Of a stretch of DNA of 64,000 nt, positions 51,497 to 60,784 are shown piece by piece. The notes below the pieces were generated by a model that saw only the letters and a program-made list of their open reading frames with translations, was not told the origin of the DNA and made no database searches. Within the stretch, counting starts at the first letter, position 1. Each line of letters opens with the position of its first letter. The translations under genes were made by a program, and so were the position numbers. The stretch covers positions 186,001-250,000 of the forward strand of contig JAGYJP010000003.1 in assembly GCA_018402075.1 (NCBI GenBank), written 5' to 3'. Source of the stretch: Candidatus Nanopelagicales bacterium. GTDB lineage: Bacteria > Actinomycetota > Actinomycetes > S36-B12.

Positions 51497-51595
51497 AGGG
51501 ACTCCTCATTGTGGTCAAGTCATTAGGTCAGACTTGAACGGTGAATTCACGATGATCACCGTGCTGGTGCACGGTCCGCAGGTTTATTCGTTGGG

Positions 51596-52543
51596 TTATT
51601 TCTTCTTTTTCTTATTGGGGGAACGGTTACTCCGGGTGGTTCGCTTGGGTTGTACCCGCTCCGGGGTTACCGACATAGTGTCGGTAACTTCTTCAGTTTC
51701 GGCGGGTGCACCTTTGCTCTTCTTCTTCGCGGCTTTACGCGCTTGTTGGGCTTCAAAGGCTGGGGTCCCCGGCTGCGGGCTGTTTCGGATCACATAAAAC
51801 TGTTGACCCATGGTCCACAGGTTGGTGGTGAACCAGTAGATCAAAACACCAATTGGGAAGTTCACACCGCCGACGGCGAAAACCACCGGGAACACATACA
51901 AAAGAATTTTTTGTTGTTTGACCATCGGGTTACCCGGTGCAGTGTTCTTCACAATCAATTGGCGCTGGGTGAGAAATGTTGTTGCGCTCATAAGGATGAT
52001 CAAAATAAATGCCAGCACACGGGTGTTCAATGGATTAAAGCCGTCTACTGCGACTTCGTCTGCCAACCAGAAAGTTGCGTACAGGGGAACGCCGAAAATT
52101 GATGCTTCGCGAGCCTCCACCATGAGGTAGGCATATTGGGGCCAGTTGAAAACACCCTCGGGGACACGGTTTGCAATACCTTGTAACACACTAAACAAAG
52201 CGAAAAAGATGGGTGCCTGCAACAGGATTGGCAGACATGAAGCCAAGGGGTTTGTACCGGTTTCCCGATACAACTTCATCATTTCTTGTGACTGACGCTC
52301 ACGGTCACCCGCATATTTCTTTTGAATCTCTTTCATTTGTGGCTGAATAATTTGCAGATTTCGCTGCGCTCTAATCTGCTTCACAAACAGTGGTATCAAA
52401 AGTATGCGCATCACGATTACCAGGCCAACGATCGACAACGCCCAGGTCCATCCACTGGTCGAATCCATGAAGTTGCTCAGTAACTGGTGGAATTGCACCA
52501 ATACCCAGCTGACTGCAGTACGCAGCCAATCAAGAATGAACAT
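51596..52543 (-). CDS. yidC: Membrane protein insertase YidC
   Basis: 315 residues, the short Gram-positive-like form. Membrane helices include WALSIVGLVIVMRILLIPLF; the family signature appears in QEMMKLYRETGTNPLASCLP and ILLQAPIFFALFSVLQGIA. A conserved Arg in the first helix pair (MRILLIP) fits the hydrophilic groove. The C-terminal tail is basic and ends in five lysines, probably contacting ribosomes. It inserts inner-membrane proteins. The start overlaps yidD by 14 bp. Confidence 0.96.
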   Translation of the reverse strand: MFILDWLRTAVSWVLVQFHQLLSNFMDSTSGWTWALSIVGLVIVMRILLIPLFVKQIRAQRNLQIIQPQMKEIQKKYAGDRERQSQEMMKLYRETGTNPLASCLPILLQAPIFFALFSVLQGIANRVPEGVFNWPQYAYLMVEAREASIFGVPLYATFWLADEVAVDGFNPLNTRVLAFILIILMSATTFLTQRQLIVKNTAPGNPMVKQQKILLYVFPVVFAVGGVNFPIGVLIYWFTTNLWTMGQQFYVIRNSPQPGTPAFEAQQARKAAKKKSKGAPAETEEVTDTMSVTPERVQPKRTTRSNRSPNKKKKK

Positions 52544-52886
52544 GATCTCCGTTCGGCTTTAGTCGAGGTCGTCCATCCGGATACACATCGGCTACCCAGC
52601 GTCCTGAAGGGGGCACCGGATTAACGCCCCCTTTATTCCAAGGGTTGCACCGTAGTAGACGAACCGTGGCTAAGGCTAAGCCCTTGGCCGATCCGTGGGT
52701 ACGCACACTCCCATATGCGTACACCGAACAACTTGGATGAAATTTACAGCTCGGCGGTAGCAGGGGTGAAATCGTGAGTTGATAAGCCCTGATCAGGCCC
52801 AAGAGCATGAATCGAAGTACAAAGCCCAAGGTGTGGTCCCAGGCCCATAGCAGACCCCTACCCACCGAGTGCACAAAATCTTTCAC
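52530..52886 (-). CDS. yidD: Membrane protein insertion efficiency factor YidD
   Basis: 118 residues from GTG 52886, overlapping the rnpA stop (GTGA). The core IRAYQLTISPLLPPSCKFHP followed by SCSVYAYGSVRTHG and LLRCNPWNKGGVNPVP is the YidD (DUF37/HCP) signature with three Cys. The N-terminal helix (about 10-30) is amphipathic. It assists YidC. The longer frame to 52934 lies inside rnpA and is not needed. Confidence 0.94.
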   Translation of the reverse strand: MKDFVHSVGRGLLWAWDHTLGFVLRFMLLGLIRAYQLTISPLLPPSCKFHPSCSVYAYGSVRTHGSAKGLALATVRLLRCNPWNKGGVNPVPPSGRWVADVYPDGRPRLKPNGDHVHS

Positions 52887-53215
52887 GATCCCACCTTGCG
52901 AGTGAAATCCGCCAGCGCACCGTGAATATCCCATTCCTCCGTCGCAGTAGGCAGAGCGCGAATAACCACACCACTGCCAACGGGTAGTTGATCAACAAGG
53001 GATGCCATTGCTCCGCGAATTCTTCGGCTTAACCGATGGCGAGCAACGGAGTTGCCGCAATCTTTACCGGTAGTTATGCCAACTCGTGTTGGTTGATCAC
53101 CGAAAAAACCCTGGTATATATGAACAATGAGACCCTCATACACATATTTCTTCCCGGCACGCCGAATCACACGAAAGTCCTCGGTTGTACGGAGACGGTG
53201 GGTTAAGGGAAGCAC
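52883..53215 (-). CDS. rnpA: Ribonuclease P protein component
   Basis: 110 residues from GTG 53215, chosen because GGAGG lies 5 nt upstream; the longer frame from 53233 adds six residues. It has LTHRLRTTEDFRVIRRAGKK and the RNR-type motif GNSVARHRLSRRIRGA with conserved basic residues. It is the protein subunit of RNase P for tRNA 5' processing. It follows rpmH on the same strand by 80 bp. Confidence 0.95.
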   Translation of the reverse strand: MLPLTHRLRTTEDFRVIRRAGKKYVYEGLIVHIYQGFFGDQPTRVGITTGKDCGNSVARHRLSRRIRGAMASLVDQLPVGSGVVIRALPTATEEWDIHGALADFTRKVGS

Positions 53216-53295
53216 AATAACCTCCGCGAGCACTCGATTACATCGGTTGAGCGGGCAGATTCACTAAATGGTGAAAGCACACTGGGTGGATCGAG

Positions 53296-53430
53296 TTACG
53301 CGGATAGGCGTGCGCGACCTTTTGTCCGACGCGCGGCCAAGATGCTGCGGCCGGCACGCGTGCGCATGCGAACCCGAAAACCGTGAGTCTTTGCACGACG
53401 ACGGTTATTAGGCTGGAAAGTGCGCTTCAT
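53296..53430 (-). CDS. rpmH: Ribosomal protein bL34
   Basis: 44 residues from ATG 53430: [20 protein letters not shown] then [20 protein letters not shown], ending RLSA, a standard highly basic L34. The longer frame to 53484 is upstream sequence. A GAGGAGC (complement) lies 4-10 nt before the start. It is divergent from dnaA, the classical origin arrangement. Confidence 0.97.
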   Translation of the reverse strand: MKRTFQPNNRRRAKTHGFRVRMRTRAGRSILAARRTKGRARLSA

Positions 53431-53739
53431 GATGCTCCTCAGATAAAAATGACCAAACTCAGCGCTACCGACAGTTACTCCCATGAGCAGTTGCTCCCAT
53501 GAGATGGTAGCCGCCTGAGACTACGCCACACCCGTCACACGGTCAAACTCGACCCCAATAAATCCCCCACTGACACTGGTTGCCCCACCACCGGTGTGCC
53601 TGGGTTCCTGGAAGCGACACACAAATATTGCCACTTGGCTTGTCAAAGTGAGGATTACCCCACTAATGTTATCGCGGTGATCCACAATTGTGGATAAACA
53701 TGTGGACAGCACGGGGAAAATAAGGAATGACGAGGGGTA
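53431..53739. promoter_or_regulatory. rpmH-dnaA divergent region with one perfect DnaA box
   Basis: The 309-bp gap has no convincing gene. Near rpmH lies a 16-bp tandem repeat (53472-53487 and 53488-53503, 15 of 16 identical; unit CAGTTACTCCCATGAG). Near dnaA, TTGTGGATAA (53688-53697) contains an exact DnaA box, preceded by GATCCACA in inverted orientation, which suggests DnaA autoregulation. GAGGGG precedes the dnaA ATG. Confidence 0.65.
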
Positions 53740-55176
53740 ATGGCTGGGGATTCCGATCTTGCAACAATGTGGACTGCGGCTCTCGCAACCCTAAGCGATG
53801 GCACGTTAACCCCCCAACAAAAAGCATTTGTCAATCTGACCCGCCCACTGGGATTCGTCGAAGACACCGCACTGATCGCTGCCCCAAATGAATTCACCAA
53901 AGATGTTCTGGAGACCCGACTGCGCCCCGTTGTCACCCAAGCTTTAAGTCTCATTGTTGGTCGCGAAATTCGATTGGCAGTCACGGTGGATCCATCCATT
54001 GCCCCTGCCCTTGACGAAGATGAAACAGATGACCTCGCAGACAGTACCTACGCATCCGAGTTCGATGTTCCGGTCGAGTTAACCACCCCAGAGTCCAATG
54101 CCCGTCCCGGAATGGGTTCACCTGCTAATAAAGAAGACACTGGCCGTTTGAATACCAAGTACACCTTCGACACATTTGTGATTGGTACAAGCAACAGATT
54201 CGCCCATGCAGCAGCAGTTGCAGTGGCCGAACAACCGGCACAGGCGTACAACCCATTATTTATTTATGGTGGCTCTGGACTGGGTAAGACTCATCTCCTC
54301 CACGCAATTGGCCACTACACCAGGGCTCTTTTTAAGGGTACCCACGTTAGGTACATCAGTTCTGAAGAATTCACCAATGAATTTATTAATAGTATCCGCG
54401 ACGACAAAGCGGCCCACTTCCAAAGACGGTATCGCGATATTGACGTTCTTCTCGTTGACGACATTCAGTTCCTTAGCGGAAAAGTTCAGACCCAGGAAGA
54501 GTTTTTCCATACTTTTAATACACTCCACAACGCTAATAAACAGATTGTGATTACCAGTGACCTTCCACCCAAGCAGTTGCAGGACTTTGAAGATCGGATG
54601 CGTTCGCGATTTGAGTGGGGTTTAATCACCGATGTTCAACCACCGGACCTTGAGACTCGAATTGCAATTCTACGGAAAAAATCAGTCCAAGAAAGATTAA
54701 CTGCGCCACCAGAAGTACTGGAGTTCATTGCATCGAAAATCTCAACCAATATTCGTGAACTTGAGGGTGCTTTAATTCGAGTTACCGCATTTGCTTCCCT
54801 GAATCAACAACCTGTTGATCTGGCAATCACTGAAGCTGTATTAAAAGATCTTCTGCCGAACGATTCTGGGCCGGAAATAACGGCTGCTCAGATCATGGGT
54901 GCATGCGCTTCCTATTTCGGTGTGAGTATTGAAGAGTTATGCGGTGCAAGCCGTAGTCGCACACTTGTGACAGCCCGCCAAATATCCATGTACCTGTGCC
55001 GTGAGCTCACCGACCTCTCACTTCCCAAAATCGGTCAGGCATTTGGCGGCCGGGATCACACAACGGTGATGCATGCTGACCGGAAAATTCGTGAACTCAT
55101 GGCCGAGCGCCGCAGCCTCTATAACCAGGTCACCGACCTCACCAGCAGAATCAAGTCCCAACCCCGGCCCATGTAA
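53740..55176 (+). CDS. dnaA: Chromosomal replication initiator DnaA
   Basis: 478 residues. Domain I is about 1-80 and domain II is short (about 85-135). The AAA+ domain (about 140-350) has [20 protein letters not shown], Walker [16 protein letters not shown], Walker [15 protein letters not shown] and the arginine-finger region [10 protein letters not shown]. The DNA-binding domain ends with the signature [15 protein letters not shown]. It binds the boxes downstream in oriC and those at 19.5, 49.4 and 53.7 kb. Start ATG 53740. Confidence 0.98.
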   Translation: MAGDSDLATMWTAALATLSDGTLTPQQKAFVNLTRPLGFVEDTALIAAPNEFTKDVLETRLRPVVTQALSLIVGREIRLAVTVDPSIAPALDEDETDDLADSTYASEFDVPVELTTPESNARPGMGSPANKEDTGRLNTKYTFDTFVIGTSNRFAHAAAVAVAEQPAQAYNPLFIYGGSGLGKTHLLHAIGHYTRALFKGTHVRYISSEEFTNEFINSIRDDKAAHFQRRYRDIDVLLVDDIQFLSGKVQTQEEFFHTFNTLHNANKQIVITSDLPPKQLQDFEDRMRSRFEWGLITDVQPPDLETRIAILRKKSVQERLTAPPEVLEFIASKISTNIRELEGALIRVTAFASLNQQPVDLAITEAVLKDLLPNDSGPEITAAQIMGACASYFGVSIEELCGASRSRTLVTARQISMYLCRELTDLSLPKIGQAFGGRDHTTVMHADRKIRELMAERRSLYNQVTDLTSRIKSQPRPM

Positions 55177-55772
55177 CGCGGGCTCACTTCACAATTCACA
55201 AGGGCACCATTCAGCAACTTCCGATATCAGTTATATCTTTATCCCCACAGTTATCCATAGATGTGGATAAATTATGTGTATAAACCTGTGTATAACTGTG
55301 GAATTACAGTTTTATAGGGGACAACATGAACAACAAATGTCCCCCAATCCCCAATAGTGCACAACCTGTGAATAAGTACCGATAATTTACGTAGACAACA
55401 ACCGTTTATGTGGATACTTGTGACCGTCCCTGTGTAGAACCCCTACGAAATCACTGGATATCCACGGTAGTCCCCAGACACGCGCAAGTATTCCCACAGG
55501 CTCTGTGCAGGACGCAACGCTTGAACTCACGCTTGTTTCCCCCGTTATCCCCAATCCCCACAGGACCTATGACTACGACTACTTATAACTCTTATTCGAT
55601 TTCCTAATTACTCATATGCATCAGGGTTGTGGATTGTCCACTGATCTTTGAATCTTCCTTTATCCAAAGTACTTAATCCGTAATTCCCAAAACAAATGAA
55701 TGACACTAGTCTTAGCGTTCAGTGAAAAACCTTTAGCAACACATTTGTTCGAAATTATCAAGGAGAACCTGC
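55177..55772. other. Replication origin oriC
   Basis: The 596-bp AT-rich, gene-free gap between dnaA and dnaN carries many DnaA boxes. Exact: TGTGGATAA at 55262-55270. One base off: TTATCCCCA at 55239 and 55545, TTATCCATA at 55251, TGTGTATAA at 55275 and 55287, TGTGAATAA at 55367, TGTGGATAC at 55409; TTATCCAAA at 55660 is two off, and GTTGTGGATTG at 55626 is partial. The densest cluster (55239-55305) lies just after dnaA. The AT-rich stretch 55575-55620 and the right end are candidate unwinding regions. The dnaN promoter must lie near the right end. Confidence 0.9.
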
Positions 55773-56897
55773 ATGCACATCAGAGTCGAACGCGATGTAT
55801 TGGCTCAAGCTGTGACGTGGGCCGCTCGAACCCTGCCAACCCGTCCATCAATGCCCGTTTTATCAGGTGTCATGCTGGTTGCCGAAGGTGACTCACTAAC
55901 CCTTAGCAGTTTCGATTATGAAATTTCAGCACGTGTGCAGTGCCCGGTAGATGTACTCACGCCCGGTAAAACACTTGTCTCTGGCAGGCTTCTTGCAGAT
56001 ATTACGAAAGCACTACCCGCCGAACCAGTAATTATAAAAATTGAAGGTAATCGCGCTGTTATTGAATGTGGGCGCAGCTCATTTACTCTTCCCACACTTC
56101 CTGTCGAGGATTACCCATCACTTCCTGACATGCCTGATACAGCCGGAAATGTTGATAGCAATATTTTCGCTCAGGCAGTTGCCCAAGTAGCAATTGCAGC
56201 CGGCCGCGATGACACATTGCCAGTTCTCACGGGTATTCGGATGGAAATTGATGGCACTAATGTCACCCTTGCCGCAACTGACCGCTATCGGTTAGCGGTC
56301 AGAACATTCCCGTGGTCGCCCAAAAAATCATCCATGGAATTAAACACCCTCATTCCAGCGAAAATCCTGGCTGATTCGGCCAAGAACATGGCTGGCGCTG
56401 AAACAGTGTCCTTCGCCATTGCCCCCGACGGTGAGAAACTCATTGGATTCGAGTCAGAAGGCATGCGCACCACAACTCGACTACTTGATGGTGAGTTCCC
56501 TAAATACCGGTCACTATTACCCAATGAATCCGCAACACGTGCAGTTGTTGATACCCAAGAGCTACTCAATGCAGTAAAACGCGTAGCTCTAGTTGCAGAG
56601 CGCAACACTCCAATTCGCATGACCTTTGAAGGTAGTGATTTAAGTTTGCGTGCTGGAACCGGCGAAGATGCCCAAGCAAATGAATCAATCGGTGCAGAAG
56701 TCGAAGGCGATACCATCGAGATTGCTTTCAATCCAGGTTTTCTCATTGACGGCCTTAATGCTATTTCTGCTCCCAAAGCATTGTTCTCATTCACCCAATC
56801 AACAAAACCAGCGGTTATTACCGGACTGACAACAGAAGGCAAAACAGTGGAAGAGGACTACCGCTATCTCTTAATGCCTATTCGTCTTACTGGCTGA
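55773..56897 (+). CDS. dnaN: DNA polymerase III beta subunit (sliding clamp)
   Basis: 374 residues in three clamp domains. It shows MHIRVERDVLAQAVTWAART, PSMPVLSGVMLVAEGDSLTL, GRDDTLPVLTGIRMEIDGTN, LAATDRYRLAVRTFPW and the terminal LLMPIRLTG. An AAGGAG lies 8 nt before ATG 55773. It clamps polymerase and repair enzymes on DNA. recF follows 3 bp later. Confidence 0.98.
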   Translation: MHIRVERDVLAQAVTWAARTLPTRPSMPVLSGVMLVAEGDSLTLSSFDYEISARVQCPVDVLTPGKTLVSGRLLADITKALPAEPVIIKIEGNRAVIECGRSSFTLPTLPVEDYPSLPDMPDTAGNVDSNIFAQAVAQVAIAAGRDDTLPVLTGIRMEIDGTNVTLAATDRYRLAVRTFPWSPKKSSMELNTLIPAKILADSAKNMAGAETVSFAIAPDGEKLIGFESEGMRTTTRLLDGEFPKYRSLLPNESATRAVVDTQELLNAVKRVALVAERNTPIRMTFEGSDLSLRAGTGEDAQANESIGAEVEGDTIEIAFNPGFLIDGLNAISAPKALFSFTQSTKPAVITGLTTEGKTVEEDYRYLLMPIRLTG

Positions 56898-56900
56898 CAC

Positions 56901-58019
56901 ATGTGGGTGCAGGCCCTGAACCTTCATAATTTCCGCTCCTACTCTGATGTTGTTGTTGAGTGTGAGCCAGGAGTAAATATTTTTGTGGGCGCCAATGGTC
57001 AAGGAAAAACCAATATTGTTGAGGCGATTTACTATTTGGCAACGTTAAGTAGTCACCGAGTCGCTTCCGATCTACCACTTGTGTTAGCCGGCCAATCTTC
57101 TGCAGTTATTAGAGCGCGATTTATGGAAGAAGATCGTTCCGTCAATATTGATATTGAAATCTCACCAGGTAAAACCAATAGGGCCAATATCAATAGATCT
57201 CCCGTAGCCCGAGTCCGAGACATTCTGGGAATTATTCGAGCGGTGATGTTCGCACCTGAAGACCTGGCACTTGTTAAAGGTGATCCTTCGGACAGAAGGA
57301 AATTCCTTGATGAAACTTTAGTTCAGCGGTCTCCCCGTTTTGCTGGTGTGAAAACAGATTACGAAAAAATTGTGAAACAAAGGAACGCACTTCTGCGCTC
57401 ACCCAATAAGGAAAATATCGACAGCACATTAGATGTGTGGAACGAACAACTTATTCGAGTTGGTACCGAAATTATTCATTCACGTATGGAGTTGCTACGT
57501 GACTTGCAACCTCTTTTTACCCAACGATATTTGGAAATATGCGGGGGGGATCACGCCGTAAGTTCATCGGAAATCTCCGTGACCTATCACTCTCAGTATT
57601 TATCGTCAACCGAACTGTCTCCCGCTGAGATTGCTGAAGAATTTCGGTCAGCGTTAAATATGCGCAAAAAAGATGAAATGATTCGGGGAGTAACCTTGGT
57701 AGGCCCACACCGCGATGACTTCCTCATCACTCTTGGAGATCTCCCACTTAAAGGTTTTGCATCACACGGTGAATCATGGTCAGCAGCTCTAGCTCTACGT
57801 CTGGCAAGTGCTGATGTTCTTCGCAGTGACGGCGTGGAGCCAATCATCATTCTGGACGACGTATTCGCCGAACTCGATACCCTACGTCGCGACACTTTGG
57901 TAGATCTGGTTGCTGACTCCCCACAGGTTTTTATTACTGCTGCGGTAGAAAGCGATATACCCACATCAATGGGTGGTAAACGATATGTCGTAACAAAAGG
58001 GAGTGTGCAACCCACATGA
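56901..58019 (+). CDS. recF: DNA replication and repair protein RecF
   Basis: 372 residues, SMC-like. It begins MWVQALNLHNFRSYSDVVVE with Walker A VFVGANGQGKTNIVEAIYYL-type sequence. VGPHRDDFLI and the signature SHGESWSAALALRLASADVL come next, with Walker B PIIILDDVFAELD. It acts with RecO/RecR in loading RecA at gaps. The stop overlaps dciA by 4 bp. Confidence 0.96.
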   Translation: MWVQALNLHNFRSYSDVVVECEPGVNIFVGANGQGKTNIVEAIYYLATLSSHRVASDLPLVLAGQSSAVIRARFMEEDRSVNIDIEISPGKTNRANINRSPVARVRDILGIIRAVMFAPEDLALVKGDPSDRRKFLDETLVQRSPRFAGVKTDYEKIVKQRNALLRSPNKENIDSTLDVWNEQLIRVGTEIIHSRMELLRDLQPLFTQRYLEICGGDHAVSSSEISVTYHSQYLSSTELSPAEIAEEFRSALNMRKKDEMIRGVTLVGPHRDDFLITLGDLPLKGFASHGESWSAALALRLASADVLRSDGVEPIIILDDVFAELDTLRRDTLVDLVADSPQVFITAAVESDIPTSMGGKRYVVTKGSVQPT

Positions 58020-58540
58020 CGGACACACCTGAACCTGTCGCACCCAAACCTGTCGCACCCAAACCTGTCGCACCTGAACCTGGTGCTCTCACTTCGGAAG
58101 AGCAGGACGCTGCAGCACAGCGCTCGCTCCGCCGGGTGACGAAAGGTGGTCCCTCACGAACCCGTAAGAAAAAGGATCGGACCGGGCGAGATCCCGAACT
58201 GCTTGGCGCAGCACTAGAGAAATTGTTGGTGGAACAGGGCTGGCAGCAGGACAGCGCCGTAGCTGCCCTCACCACTAGGTGGGCGGACATTGTTGGCCCT
58301 GATGTTGCCGCCCACAGCACACCAGGGGAGTTTTCGGCCGGGATCTTGCATATTCAAGCGGAATCCACCGCCTGGGCTACCCAACTTAAACTCCTCACTC
58401 CCACGATTCTTGGGGCTATTGCAGGGGAGATTGGCCCAAGTGTGGTGAGCGGGCTTCGGATTACCGGGCCACAGGGTCCTTCGTGGAAAAAAGGTGCCTG
58501 GCGGGTGCCCGGTAGAGGTCCACGTGACACCTATGGCTGA
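58016..58540 (+). CDS. dciA: DciA-type helicase-loader protein (DUF721)
   Basis: 174 residues. The N-terminal 25 residues are a repeat of PVAPKP units encoded by tandem copies of CCTGTCGCACCCAAA; a basic linker follows. The DUF721/KH-like domain (about 60-165) contains LEKLLVEQGWQQDSAVAALT, WADIVGPDVAAHSTP and the HIQAESTAWATQLKLL motif. DciA is the ancestral loader or partner of DnaB in bacteria without DnaC, fitting the DnaB at 16.8 kb. ATG overlaps the recF stop. Confidence 0.9.
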   Translation: MTDTPEPVAPKPVAPKPVAPEPGALTSEEQDAAAQRSLRRVTKGGPSRTRKKKDRTGRDPELLGAALEKLLVEQGWQQDSAVAALTTRWADIVGPDVAAHSTPGEFSAGILHIQAESTAWATQLKLLTPTILGAIAGEIGPSVVSGLRITGPQGPSWKKGAWRVPGRGPRDTYG

Positions 58541-58767
58541 GACCCCGAATTTTGCCCCTGAATTCACCAAGGTGACATTTTCTCCCATATTTCGTACCCC
58601 TATGCATAGGTAGGGGGTTAAATCCCATACTTATGCCCAGAACCCCCGCTATGGGCTAGGTGGTCCTGCAAAAAGTCGTTAGACTGGGATTCACACACCC
58701 TGCATTCGGGCTTGAAGTATGTCTTCAAGAAGACCCGCTGTGGAAACCCCTATAAGGAGGCTCGCCA
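58541..58767 (+). promoter_or_regulatory. gyrB promoter and leader with two exclusive hairpins
   Basis: A -10-like TAGACT is at 58680-58685. The leader then holds CTTGAAG-TATGT-CTTCAAG (58711-58729) and, overlapping it, GTCTTC-AA-GAAGAC (58721-58734), so only one stem can form at a time. AAGGAGG (58756-58762) precedes GTG 58768. Upstream, the 12-bp palindrome CCTATGCATAGG is at 58599-58610. Confidence 0.5.
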
Positions 58768-60738
58768 GTGTCGTATGACGCCAGTGCGATTACCGTGCTT
58801 GAAGGCTTAGATGCCGTTCGCAAGCGCCCCGGAATGTACATCGGCTCCACCGGTGAACGTGGTCTCCATCACCTGGTCTACGAAGTAGTGGATAACGCCG
58901 TTGACGAAGCCCTTGCCGGATATGCATCCGATATTCAGGTGACCATCCTGGCTAACGGTGGTGTCCGGGTAATTGACGATGGCCGCGGAATCCCCGTCGA
59001 CGAACACCCCATCGAGAAAAAACCAGCGGTGGAGGTTGTTCTCACCGTGTTGCACGCCGGTGGCAAATTCGGTGGCAGCGGTTATTCCGTGTCCGGTGGT
59101 CTTCACGGCGTTGGCGTCTCCGTGGTGAATGCACTGTCCACTGACCTTGATGTGGAGATTCATCGCGATGGTTTTGTCTACCGACAAAGCTACAAGTACG
59201 GCGTGCCGGTAGCTCCCCTAGAAAAAGGGGAGACAACCAATCGCACCGGAACCACCGTCACTTTCTGGGCCGACGGAGATATTTTTGAAACAACAGAATA
59301 CGACTTCACCACACTTTCCCGGCGTTTCCAAGAAATGGCGTTCCTGAACCGCGGACTCAAGCTCGAGCTCACTGATGAGCGCGCAACCGCAATTACTGTG
59401 GTTGAGGTCGGTGAAGTAATTGAAGAGAAGGAGGAAGTTCGCCACGTCAGTTACAAGTACGACGGCGGTATCACCGATTTTGTGAAGCACATTAATGCAA
59501 GTAAAGGGGTGGCTAATCCCACCATCATTGAGTTGTCTTCCGAATCAGAAGACAAAACCCTCAGTGCAGAGATCTCCATGCAGTGGAACAACACCTATGC
59601 CGAATCCGTGTACACCTTCGCCAACACAATCAACACCACGGAAGGTGGAACCCATGAAGAAGGTTTTCGCACCGCGTTGACATCCTTGGTCAACAAGTTC
59701 TCCCGTGAGTGGAATATTCTCAAAGAGAAAGACCCCAATCTTTCGGGTGAAGACATCCGTGAAGGTCTCACCGCAATTGTCAGTGTGAAACTTGCTGAAC
59801 CACAGTTTGAGGGCCAAACAAAAACTAAACTCGGTAACACGGAAATGAAAGCATTTGTGCAGAAGTTGGTAAATGACCAACTCGGCGCATGGTTTGAACA
59901 AAACCCTGCTGAGGGCAAGGAGATTGCGCGAAAGTCTGTTAATGCCGCAACAGCGCGCATTGCTGCTCGTAAGGCTCGTGATCTGGCCCGTAATCGCAAA
60001 GGTTTACTCGGTGGTGCTGGCATGCCGGGCAAGTTGATTGACTGTTCAAGTCGCGAACCTGAAGAGTGTGAAGTGTTCATTGTCGAGGGCGACAGCGCTG
60101 GAGGGTCGGCGCGCCAAGGTCGTGACCCACGTACCCAAGCAATCCTTCCGATTCGAGGAAAGATCCTCAATGTGGAAAAAGCACGCATTGACAAGGTGTT
60201 ACAAAACAATGAAGTGCAAGCATTGATTTCAGCTTTCGGTACGGGTGTGCAAGAGGAATTCGACCTCAACCGTCTGCGCTATCACAAAGTTGTTCTCATG
60301 GCAGATGCCGATGTTGACGGACAACACATTCGCACCCTCCTATTAACTTTGCTGTTCCGGTTCATGCGCCCGCTAGTGGAGCAAGGTCACGTCTACTTGG
60401 CTCAGCCGCCGTTGTACAAAATCAAGTGGTCACGCGACACCGCTGACTTCGCGTACACCGAGCGCGAAAAAGATCTACTGATTGAAGCAGGCGTCGCTGC
60501 TGGTCGCCGGCTACCCAAAGAAGAAGCACTCCAGCGCTATAAAGGTCTCGGCGAAATGAACGCAGATGAATTGTGGGACACCACCATGAACCCCGCGGAT
60601 CGCGTTCTATTGCAGGTCACCCTCGACGATGCGGCTCAAGCCGATGAAATGTTCAGTGTTCTCATGGGCGAAGACGTTGAATCACGGCGTAACTTCATTC
60701 AACAAAACGCACGCGATGTTCGCTTCTTGGATATTTAA
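58768..60738 (+). CDS. gyrB: DNA gyrase subunit B
   Basis: 656 residues from GTG 58768. The GHKL ATPase domain shows [43 protein letters not shown] and [15 protein letters not shown]. The TOPRIM domain has [15 protein letters not shown] and [17 protein letters not shown]. Toprim and tail end in [17 protein letters not shown]. With GyrA it introduces negative supercoils. A leader with alternative hairpins precedes it; gyrA follows 46 bp downstream. Confidence 0.98.
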   Translation: MSYDASAITVLEGLDAVRKRPGMYIGSTGERGLHHLVYEVVDNAVDEALAGYASDIQVTILANGGVRVIDDGRGIPVDEHPIEKKPAVEVVLTVLHAGGKFGGSGYSVSGGLHGVGVSVVNALSTDLDVEIHRDGFVYRQSYKYGVPVAPLEKGETTNRTGTTVTFWADGDIFETTEYDFTTLSRRFQEMAFLNRGLKLELTDERATAITVVEVGEVIEEKEEVRHVSYKYDGGITDFVKHINASKGVANPTIIELSSESEDKTLSAEISMQWNNTYAESVYTFANTINTTEGGTHEEGFRTALTSLVNKFSREWNILKEKDPNLSGEDIREGLTAIVSVKLAEPQFEGQTKTKLGNTEMKAFVQKLVNDQLGAWFEQNPAEGKEIARKSVNAATARIAARKARDLARNRKGLLGGAGMPGKLIDCSSREPEECEVFIVEGDSAGGSARQGRDPRTQAILPIRGKILNVEKARIDKVLQNNEVQALISAFGTGVQEEFDLNRLRYHKVVLMADADVDGQHIRTLLLTLLFRFMRPLVEQGHVYLAQPPLYKIKWSRDTADFAYTEREKDLLIEAGVAAGRRLPKEEALQRYKGLGEMNADELWDTTMNPADRVLLQVTLDDAAQADEMFSVLMGEDVESRRNFIQQNARDVRFLDI

Positions 60739-60784
60739 CGAGTTTCACTAGACCACAACCATTCATACATAAACGGAGATACAC

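Noticed and set aside
51558..51575. Terminator between yidC and jag
   Set aside because: A 7-bp hairpin with 4-nt loop exists but has no T-run on either strand; more likely a processing or chance hairpin.
53521..53712. 63-codon minus frame in the rpmH-dnaA gap
   Set aside because: Overlaps the DnaA box and dnaA leader; no ribosome site and no protein-like pattern.
59595..60269. Minus-strand frame of 224 codons
   Set aside because: Antisense to gyrB; no independent features.
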